From: an uncultured Collinsella sp.
Lineage (GTDB): Bacteria > Actinomycetota > Coriobacteriia > Coriobacteriales > Coriobacteriaceae
Reading direction: 5' to 3'
NCBI GenBank assembly: GCA_902494375.1
Contig: CABUTL010000064.1
Location: 1-7,115 of the forward strand
DNA: 7,115 bases
How positions within the stretch are numbered: position 1 is the stretch's first letter; each line of letters starts with the position of its first letter. Below are positions 1 to 4,059 of the stretch, in pieces. The notes beneath the pieces were generated by a model. The model was not told where the DNA came from. It did no database searches and saw only the letters and a list, made by a program, of their open reading frames with translations. Made by a program: the position numbers and the translations under genes.

Positions 1-908
1 CCGGCATTGAGCTCCGCCTCCATGCGGTCGGCAGGGGCGCTCCAAATCCAGTCGTTGGCCGTGAGCGCTGTGGCCGTCAGGTCCTCGGCCTCGCCCAGAT
101 GCACAATGTTGCTGGCGGCATCGACGCCCGTTACGTACACGGGATGCGTCATCGCGACGCCTAAGCCCTTGCGCTGGCCGATGGTATAGCGCAGCGCGCC
201 GTTATGGCGTCCGACCACGCTGCCGTCGCGCCATACAATATCGCCCGGCTCGGCGGCATGTCCGCAGCGGCGCTCGATATAGCCCGCGTAGTCGCCGTCC
301 GCGATAAAGCAGATATCCTCGCTCTCGGCTTTCTTGGCGTTTATGAAGCCCTGCTCGGCGGCAATGCGGCGCACGTCGCGCTCTTTGTCCAGCCCAGCCA
401 GCGGAAAGATCGTGTGCGCCAGACGCTCTTGCGTGAGCGAATACAAAAAGTAGCTCTGGTCCTTTTTGGAGTCCTCGCCGCGGTGCAGCTGCCAGGTGCC
501 GTCGGGCGCCTGACTCGTTTTGGCGTAGTGGCCTGTGGCGATGTGGTCGCAGCCCATATCGAGTGCCGCATCGAGCAGCGCGCCAAACTTAATATGGCGG
601 TTGCAGATGATGCACGGGTTGGGCGTCAGCCCCTCCTGGTAGGCGGTCACGAAGCGCTCGATAACAATGCGGTCGAAGGTCTGCTGCAGGTCGAGCACAT
701 GGTGGGGTATCCCCAGGCGCTCGGCGACGGCCTTTGCATCGGCGATGTCGCGGTCGACCTTGCTCATGCCCGTGACGGGATCGGGCGCGGGGCAGGTGAG
801 GCGCATGGTGGCGCCGACGCATTCGTAGCCCTGGCACTTGAGCAGATAGGCGGTCACGCTGGAATCGACGCCGCCGCTCATGGCGACGAGCACGCGCTTG
901 TTGTGCAT
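1..908 (-). CDS. mnmA: tRNA-specific 2-thiouridylase MnmA, 3' end cut by window edge
   Basis: MnmA activates C2 of the wobble uridine (U34) of Lys, Glu and Gln tRNAs with ATP and inserts sulfur delivered by a cysteine desulfurase relay, in the cytoplasm. Seen here: the N-terminal PP-loop motif SGGVDSS (residues 11-17), NPCIICNRHIKF (97-108) with the expected catalytic Cys102, ATGHYA (124-129), KDQSYFL (149-155), the second catalytic cysteine in DICFI (Cys200), and YTIGQRKGLG (241-250). The frame stays open for 302 codons to the left edge; family members are about 350-380 residues, so only the C-terminal barrel end is missing. The ATG at 906-908 is preceded by AAGGAG (923 down to 918) at 9 bases. 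It lies 181 bases downstream of cysK on the same strand, but a strong hairpin intervenes. No cysteine desulfurase gene is in the window. Identification is very secure. Confidence 0.96.
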   Translation of the reverse strand, partial: MHNKRVLVAMSGGVDSSVTAYLLKCQGYECVGATMRLTCPAPDPVTGMSKVDRDIADAKAVAERLGIPHHVLDLQQTFDRIVIERFVTAYQEGLTPNPCIICNRHIKFGALLDAALDMGCDHIATGHYAKTSQAPDGTWQLHRGEDSKKDQSYFLYSLTQERLAHTIFPLAGLDKERDVRRIAAEQGFINAKKAESEDICFIADGDYAGYIERRCGHAAEPGDIVWRDGSVVGRHNGALRYTIGQRKGLGVAMTHPVYVTGVDAASNIVHLGEAEDLTATALTANDWIWSAPADRMEAELNA

Positions 909-937
909 GGGGAGGTTCTCCTTGGTGGCATGTGGCC

Positions 938-976
938 AAAAAAGAAAAGCGGCGCGGGAGGCTGGTTCCGCGCCGC
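938..976 (-). terminator. Strong intrinsic terminator between cysK and mnmA
   Basis: Read on the minus strand, an 11-bp stem (arms 976-966 and 959-949, one G-U pair, 6-base loop at 960-965) is followed at once by UUUUCUUUUUU (948 down to 938). This is a textbook Rho-independent terminator placed to end the cysK transcript. Its T-run ends 29 bases before the mnmA ATG, leaving no room for a full promoter between them, so mnmA needs either readthrough or a promoter upstream of or overlapping the hairpin. Confidence 0.85.
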
Positions 977-980
977 AGAC

Positions 981-989
981 ATTGTATCA
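981..989 (-). promoter_or_regulatory. Candidate extended -10 promoter for mnmA
   Basis: The minus strand reads TGATACAAT from 989 to 981: an extended -10 (TGn) joined to TACAAT, one base from consensus. No TTGACA-like -35 is seen at 16-18 bases. A start about 7 bases downstream would fall near 974, so the mRNA would begin almost at the 5' base of the terminator hairpin. The call rests on motif match only. Confidence 0.45.
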
Positions 990-1067
990 AGTTCGGACGT
1001 CTCGTGGGACACCCTGTTGGGAAGAGCTCAGGCTGCCAGAAGAGAGGGGAGGCCGGCGTGCCTTGGA

Positions 1068-1084
1068 CTCGTTCTAAGAACGAG
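1068..1084 (-). repeat. Short perfect inverted repeat after cysK
   Basis: CTCGTTC and GAACGAG (7-base arms around TAA) begin 5 bases after the cysK stop codon in the direction of transcription. There is no T-run, so it is more likely an mRNA 3'-end stem or a weak pause site than a terminator. Confidence 0.4.
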
Positions 1085-1089
1085 AAGCT

Positions 1090-2028
1090 CTAGTCCTGGA
1101 AGAGCGCCGTGGACAGGTAGCGCTCGCCGGTGTCGGCAAGCAGGGCCACGATGGTCTTGCCCTCGTTCTCGGGGCGCTTGGCCAGCTGCAGCGCGGCCCA
1201 CACGGCGGCGCCGGACGAAATGCCCACGAGCACGCCCTCCTTGTGGCCCACGGCGCGGCCGGTCGCAAAGGCGTCGTCGTTCTCGACGGGGATGATCTCG
1301 TCATAGACCTGGGTGTCGAGGACGTCGGGCACAAAACCGGCGCCGATACCCTGGATCTTGTGCGGGCCGGCTTGGCCCTTGGAGAGCACCGGGGAAGTGG
1401 CGGGCTCGACGGCGACGACCTTGATTTCGGGGTTCTGCTCCTTAAGGAACTCACCCACGCCGGTCACGGTGCCGCCGGTTCCAACGCCGGCGACGAAGAT
1501 GTCGACCTTGCCGTCGGTGTCGTCCCAGATCTCGGGGCCGGTCGTGGCCTTGTGGATGGCGGGGTTGGCGGGGTTCACAAACTGGCCGGCGATGATGCTG
1601 TTGGGAGTCTCCTTCTGCAGCTCCTCGGCCTTGGCGATAGCGCCCTTCATGCCTTTGGAGCCGTCGGTGAGCACGAGCTGCGCACCGTATGCCTGCATCA
1701 GCTTGCGGCGCTCGACGGACATGGTCTCGGGCATGGTGATGATCACCTTGTAGCCGCGGGCCGCCGCCACCGAGGCGATGCCGACGCCGGTGTTGCCGCT
1801 CGTGGGCTCGATGATGGTGTAGTCGCCACCGCGCACGAGCTTGCCGGCCTTTTCGGCCTCGTCGATCATGTTCTTGGCGACGCGGTCTTTAACGGATCCG
1901 GCGGGGTTGAAGTATTCCAGTTTGACGAGCACGCGGGCCTTGAGGTCCTCATCGGCCTCAAAGTGAGTGAGCTCCAGAAGCGGAGTGTGGCCGATAAGCT
2001 GATCGATGGACGTGTAAACATTGCTCAT
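1090..2028 (-). CDS. cysK: Cysteine synthase A (O-acetylserine sulfhydrylase)
   Basis: CysK is a PLP enzyme that converts O-acetylserine and sulfide to cysteine and acetate in the cytoplasm, the last step of cysteine synthesis. The 312-residue product matches the family length (about 305-325). Visible landmarks: NPAGSVKDR with the Schiff-base Lys47; the substrate loop TSGNTG (76-81); the phosphate-binding glycine loop GVGTGGT (181-187); [12 protein letters not shown] (223-234); GISSG (269-273) with the serine that contacts the pyridine nitrogen; and the C-terminal DTGERYLST (299-307). The ATG at 2026-2028 has GGAGG 6 bases upstream. It is transcribed divergently from an Rrf2 regulator. In Bacillus and Staphylococcus, CysK also acts as the co-regulator of the Rrf2 protein CymR, so a second role is plausible here by inference. 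A cystathionine beta-synthase-like role is unlikely given the short length and motif set. Confidence 0.96.
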   Translation of the reverse strand: MSNVYTSIDQLIGHTPLLELTHFEADEDLKARVLVKLEYFNPAGSVKDRVAKNMIDEAEKAGKLVRGGDYTIIEPTSGNTGVGIASVAAARGYKVIITMPETMSVERRKLMQAYGAQLVLTDGSKGMKGAIAKAEELQKETPNSIIAGQFVNPANPAIHKATTGPEIWDDTDGKVDIFVAGVGTGGTVTGVGEFLKEQNPEIKVVAVEPATSPVLSKGQAGPHKIQGIGAGFVPDVLDTQVYDEIIPVENDDAFATGRAVGHKEGVLVGISSGAAVWAALQLAKRPENEGKTIVALLADTGERYLSTALFQD

Positions 2029-2091
2029 GGTGAACCTCCAAAGTGTTCAAATGACTGGATACCGTGTGGTTTTACGGTGTGTGCAGCAGAG

Positions 2092-2121
2092 AAACCAACA
2101 AACCTTATAGGTTGTTCGTTT
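2092..2121. promoter_or_regulatory. Inverted repeat over the cysK -10, candidate operator
   Basis: The core dyad AACCT-TAT-AGGTT (2101-2113) extends outward, after skipping one base (A2100), to CAA/TTG and then AAAC/GTTT with one mismatch, giving an imperfect palindrome of about 30 bases. Its centre coincides with the cysK -10 hexamer, so a dimer bound here would block RNA polymerase. A weaker dyad, CCTA-N9-TAGG, lies at 2152-2168 just upstream of the -35. The divergent Rrf2 protein is the obvious candidate ligand; that assignment is inference. Confidence 0.5.
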
Positions 2122-2133
2122 TGCTGTTGGCAA
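2104..2133 (-). promoter_or_regulatory. cysK promoter
   Basis: On the minus strand a -35 TTGCCA (2133-2128) and a -10 TATAAG (2109-2104) are separated by 18 bases; each matches the sigma-70 consensus at 5 of 6 positions. The start site would be near 2097, giving a leader of about 69 bases that contains a small stem (ACCGT/ACGGT at 2061-2078) and the cysK ribosome binding site. Confidence 0.6.
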
Positions 2134-2217
2134 GCATAGTAGACAGTAAAGCCTAGTAACGCAATAGGAAATAGAAGATTATTACGAGTCGATTAACCAT
2201 CTTGACCGGAACGGGTA

Positions 2218-2245
2218 TTTTCAAAACCAATTTTTCGGCTAGAAT
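2218..2245 (+). promoter_or_regulatory. Possible promoter of the Rrf2 regulator gene
   Basis: TTTTCA (2218-2223) and TAGAAT (2240-2245) are separated by 16 bases, matching the -35 and -10 consensus at 4 and 5 of 6 positions. It sits 36 bases before the start codon. The nearby TTGACC at 2202 has no partner -10 at a usable distance. This is a weak call. Confidence 0.35.
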
Positions 2246-2281
2246 TTCTACGGACTAAATGACCGAAAGGCAGCACTATAC

Positions 2282-2710
2282 ATGTTGGTTTCTACTAAGG
2301 GCAGATATGCCCTGCGCGTTATGGTCGACCTGGCCGAGCACCAGGCGGCCGGTCGCATCCCGCTCAAAGAGATCGCGGCGCGCCAGGGGATTTCCGAGAA
2401 ATATCTGGAGAACATCTTGGCTACGCTCGTGCGCGCCAACATGCTTTCGGGTATGCGTGGCAAGGGCGGCGGCTATGTGCTCACGCGCCCGCCCGAGCAG
2501 TACACGGTGGGCGAGATCCTGCGCCTGACCGAGGGTAGTCTGGCGCCGGTCGCCTGCCTGGATGGCGACTGCAAAGGCTGCTCGCGTTCGGATGAGTGCC
2601 CCACGCTTGACGTGTGGAAGAACCTTGACAAGCTCATCAACGACTACCTCGACGGTGTGACGCTCGATCAACTTGTCGCTCCCAACCATGGCTACGACTA
2701 CGTCATCTAA
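2282..2710 (+). CDS. Rrf2-family transcriptional regulator with four cysteines (IscR/CymR type)
   Basis: A DNA-binding repressor of 142 residues, normal for Rrf2 proteins. The N-terminus LVSTKGRYALRVMVDLA (2-18) is the family hallmark, followed by the helix-turn-helix (about 28-52) and the glycine-rich wing GMRGKGGGYVL (57-67), then the long dimer helix after about 108. Cysteines lie at 92, 97, 100 and 106, in the region where IscR binds its [2Fe-2S] cluster (C92, C98, C104 and H107 in E. coli). CymR, the cysteine-metabolism member, lacks such cysteines. Divergence from cysK, with a palindrome over the cysK promoter, argues for control of cysteine or Fe-S supply. The start has AAAGG 11 bases upstream, a rather long gap, but the family N-terminus fixes this ATG. 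Which signal it senses (cluster, redox state, or CysK/O-acetylserine) cannot be decided from sequence. Confidence 0.9.
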   Translation: MLVSTKGRYALRVMVDLAEHQAAGRIPLKEIAARQGISEKYLENILATLVRANMLSGMRGKGGGYVLTRPPEQYTVGEILRLTEGSLAPVACLDGDCKGCSRSDECPTLDVWKNLDKLINDYLDGVTLDQLVAPNHGYDYVI

Positions 2711-2724
2711 CCCACACCTGCATT

Positions 2725-2745
2725 TGGGGACGGGGTGGAAATGGT
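2725..2745 (+). repeat. Single copy of the TGGGGACGG repeat core
   Basis: TGGGGACGG (2725-2733) followed by GGTGGAAATGG resembles one arm of the large palindrome at 3889-3977 (same nine-base core, then a purine-rich GG-AAA-CGG stretch). It stands alone, with no facing arm, in the 3' region of the Rrf2 gene. It could be a solitary or decayed member of the same dispersed repeat family. Confidence 0.4.
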
Positions 2746-2770
2746 AGATTCTCTCGCCCTTTGAGACTTG

Positions 2771-2814
2771 AAAAATAAGAAGGCCGCCCATTTTTGCGAT
2801 GGGCGGCCTTCGTT
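2771..2814. terminator. Bidirectional intrinsic terminator
   Basis: A perfect 11-bp stem (2780-2790 with 2800-2810, AAGGCCGCCCA and its complement) encloses a 9-base loop. The plus-strand tail is CGTTTT; the minus-strand tail is CTTATTTTTC, which is better. It lies between convergent genes and probably ends both the Rrf2 gene and, mainly, the membrane-protein gene. Confidence 0.85.
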
Positions 2815-2851
2815 TTGGGCTGTTGAGACGGACACGGCCGGAATGGCCGAT

Positions 2852-3217
2852 TTAGTCCTCGGCGATGCTGTCGAGGATGCTGCGCGTGATGGACACCAGG
2901 ATGCTGCCCATAAAGGCCGATCCAAAGCTGGCGATGGAGATGCCGACGCCCAGCAGGTTGACCGACAGGTAGCTCGCGAGCTCAAGCATAAAGCTGTTGA
3001 CGACAAGCTGGAAAATGCCCAGCGTAATGATCGTGAGCGGCAGTGAGATGACAGTCAGGAACGGCTTGACGAGCGAATCGACGATGTTGAGGAACAGTCC
3101 CACGAAGGCGAAACAGACCCAGGCCTCGGCAAAACCGAAGGGCTGGATGCCGGGAACGAGGAACGTGGCAATCGCGATGGCGATCGAGGTAAAGAGCCAG
3201 TTAAGCATAAAGCGCAT
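2852..3217 (-). CDS. Four-helix membrane protein, 'phage holin family 4' (PF04020, YvlD-like)
   Basis: A small 121-residue, very hydrophobic protein with four predicted membrane segments, at about 5-22, 30-49, 53-77 and 80-110. The signature of the PF04020 family is visible: a conserved Asn44 in GLFLNIVDSLVKPFL, then SLPLTIITLGIFQLVVNSFML (58-78), then a Gly/Ser-rich last helix. Despite the database name, chromosomal members such as B. subtilis YvlD are not proven holins and no phage genes are nearby; the function is unknown. The ATG at 3215-3217 has AAAGGA 8 bases upstream. It ends in acidic residues (Ala-Glu-Asp). It converges on the Rrf2 gene across a shared terminator and diverges from the TrpR-fold gene. 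Probably a monocistronic inner-membrane protein. Confidence 0.88.
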   Translation of the reverse strand: MRFMLNWLFTSIAIAIATFLVPGIQPFGFAEAWVCFAFVGLFLNIVDSLVKPFLTVISLPLTIITLGIFQLVVNSFMLELASYLSVNLLGVGISIASFGSAFMGSILVSITRSILDSIAED

Positions 3218-3405
3218 GGCGTGAATCCTTTCTTGCGCCGGGGTTGCTGGCGTCGCGTGAAGCGGCTTGCGGCGGCGACCTGGATGGTTGCGCGGGCGCG
3301 CCGCGGTGTTTGGGCGCCCATTGTCTCAAATATTCGTGGAGCTTACGTGCGCATACGGTTTCTAAACGGCGTTCGTCCTGAAAAACGCGCCGCTGGCAGA
3401 GAGTC

Positions 3406-3436
3406 TTGTCGCTTTAGTTTGGTGGTGTGCTACACT
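3406..3436 (+). promoter_or_regulatory. Promoter for the TrpR-fold regulator gene
   Basis: An extended -10, TGC followed by TACACT (3428-3436), is preceded by TTGTCG (3406-3411) at 19 bases. Transcription would begin near 3443, giving an unusually long leader of about 100 bases before the regulator's start codon. Confidence 0.5.
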
Positions 3437-3441
3437 GCTAC

Positions 3442-3494
3442 GGGCAAAAGCCACAGGCGTTGCCCTATTGCATAGAACGGGCGAACGATGCCCG
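3442..3494 (+). promoter_or_regulatory. Two short leader stem-loops with alternative pairing
   Basis: GGGCAA (3442-3447) pairs with TTGCCC (3460-3465), with an inner GCC/GGC (3450-3452 with 3456-3458). CGGGC (3478-3482) pairs with GCCCG (3490-3494), which covers the G of the ATG at 3488. The second and third arms can also pair with each other (GCCC 3462-3465 with GGGC 3479-3482), so the two hairpins and a middle hairpin are mutually exclusive. There is no T-run, so any regulation would act on translation, not on termination. Confidence 0.3.
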
Positions 3495-3538
3495 ATGTCA
3501 GTATCAACTTCGATGCCTTTTGGCGGGTTTGGCGGTGA
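3488..3538 (+). CDS. Candidate 16-codon leader peptide ending FWRVWR
   Basis: ATG to TGA encodes Met-Pro-Asp-Val-Ser-Ile-Asn-Phe-Asp-Ala-Phe-Trp-Arg-Val-Trp-Arg. Two Trp codons fall in the last five, and the TGA (3536-3538) ends 3 bases before the ATG of a TrpR-fold regulator. Its stop codon lies inside the downstream Shine-Dalgarno stretch GGTGATC, so translational coupling is possible. Against it: no good ribosome binding site precedes the ATG, it is short enough to arise by chance, and the two Trp-Arg pairs come from a 9-base tandem repeat (TTTGGCGGG/TTTGGCGGT, 3519-3536). It is offered as a candidate only. Confidence 0.25.
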   Translation: MPDVSINFDAFWRVWR

Positions 3539-3541
3539 TCG

Positions 3542-3841
3542 ATGAATATCGAGAACATGTTTGACAAGCCTGATGTCAAGCAGCTGGTCCACGCATTTAG
3601 TCTTTTGGATGACGAGAAGGATATCCAAGCGTTTTTGACCGATATCTGTACGCCGCGCGAGATTTGCGACCTTTCTCAGCGTTTGCAGGTTGCGCGCTAT
3701 TTGGACGAGGGCGAGCCTTATGTTGAGGTTCAGGCCCGTACCGGCGCTTCGTCCACCACGGTGAGCCGCGTTTCAAAGGCGCTGAACGGCGAGTACGGTG
3801 GCTACCGCAAGATCCTCATTAAGCTGGAGGATGGCGAGTAG
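3542..3841 (+). CDS. TrpR-fold transcriptional regulator, YerC/YecD family
   Basis: A 99-residue DNA-binding protein of the Trp-repressor superfamily (PF01371; YerC/YecD type). An N-terminal helical part (1-35) is followed by CTPREICDLSQRLQVARYL (36-54), typical of the family, and then the helix-turn-helix YVEVQARTGASSTTVSRVSKAL (60-81), ending with the conserved GGYR (86-89). The full length matches YerC homologs (about 95-105 residues). The start is supported by GGTGATC (3534-3540), which continues the anti-Shine-Dalgarno pairing register at correct distance from the ATG. The gene has its own promoter and terminator, so it is likely monocistronic. YerC-type proteins are not established tryptophan sensors; in Firmicutes some members have been linked to histidine gene control. 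The ligand and targets here are unknown. Confidence 0.9.
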   Translation: MNIENMFDKPDVKQLVHAFSLLDDEKDIQAFLTDICTPREICDLSQRLQVARYLDEGEPYVEVQARTGASSTTVSRVSKALNGEYGGYRKILIKLEDGE

Positions 3842-3862
3842 GCCGCGCAAAACCAATTGTTC

Positions 3863-3891
3863 AAAACCGCTCCTCCGGGGGCGGTTTTTTT
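3863..3891 (+). terminator. Intrinsic terminator of the TrpR-fold gene
   Basis: An 11-bp stem AAAACCGCTCC/GGGGCGGTTTT (3863-3873 with 3878-3888, one G-U pair) with loop TCCG is followed by a run of T to 3891 (seven T in all from 3885). It starts 21 bases after the stop codon. The last T residues are shared with the start of the long inverted repeat. Confidence 0.9.
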
Positions 3892-3977
3892 GATCCCCTG
3901 GGGACGGAGGAAAACGGATCACCGAGGGGGTCAGTCTAACCCGGTGATCCGTTTTCCTCCGTCCCCAGGGGATCAAA
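3889..3977. repeat. Long perfect inverted repeat, REP/REPIN-like element
   Basis: The arms 3889-3924 and 3942-3977 are perfectly complementary over 36 bases and enclose a 17-base loop (3925-3941). Each arm carries TGGGGACGGAGG followed by AAAACGGATCACCG. The shape, two inverted copies of a short GGAG-containing module around a spacer in intergenic DNA, fits a REP doublet (REPIN/BIME), of the sort mobilised by REP-associated tyrosine transposases. The recurrence of its core at 2725 supports a dispersed family. No transposase is in the window. As RNA it would form a very stable hairpin. Confidence 0.75.
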
Positions 3978-4012
3978 TCTGTTGGCGTGGGGCAAATCTG
4001 TCCGCGTGGGCG
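3975..4012 (+). repeat. 19-base imperfect tandem repeat upstream of the addB-like gene
   Basis: Two adjacent 19-base units (3975-3993 and 3994-4012) share AAATCTGT and GCGTGGG, matching at 15 of 19 positions. They abut the long palindrome and lie 48-85 bases before the start codon of the next gene. They could be a regulatory-protein site or debris of repeat insertion. No clear promoter was found between here and 4060; TAGGAT at 4015-4020 is a poor -10 candidate. Confidence 0.4.
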
Positions 4013-4059
4013 GGTAGGATGGATGCATTGATTATTGCGAACAGTTTGAGCGGAGGACC

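Larger units (their letters stand above)
3218..3541. other. Divergent intergenic region between the membrane-protein gene and the TrpR-fold gene
   Basis: This 324-base stretch holds no full gene. The left third (about 3230-3310) is very GC-rich and would be the leader of the minus-strand membrane-protein gene; TGAGACAAT on the minus strand (3328-3320) is a weak extended -10 candidate for it. A short palindrome TGGGCGCCCA lies at 3311-3320. The right half carries the plus-strand promoter, stem-loops and candidate leader ORF listed separately. Confidence 0.6.

Noticed and set aside
977..1060. Possible T-box or other riboswitch upstream of the mnmA hairpin (GGGTGTCCCAC on the minus strand)
   Set aside because: The T-box antiterminator signature with its TGG bulge is not present and no specifier stem could be drawn.
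204..1295. Long plus-strand open frame of 363 codons opposite mnmA and cysK
   Set aside because: It is antisense to two clearly conserved genes, crosses the terminator between them, and its product is low-complexity Ala/Arg-rich with no family motif.
1243..2139. 298-codon plus-strand open frame opposite cysK
   Set aside because: It mirrors the cysK codons, is Gly/Asp/Leu-biased, and runs through the cysK promoter; cysK carries every catalytic motif.
2202..2230. TTGACC at 2202 as the -35 of the Rrf2 gene
   Set aside because: No -10-like hexamer occurs 16-18 bases downstream.
2852..3217. Prophage remnant suggested by the 'phage holin' family name
   Set aside because: No lysin, portal, capsid or integrase gene is nearby, and PF04020 proteins are common chromosomal membrane proteins.
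3542..3841. Calling the gene trpR (tryptophan repressor)
   Set aside because: Length and sequence fit the YerC/YecD branch of the superfamily, for which tryptophan binding is not established.
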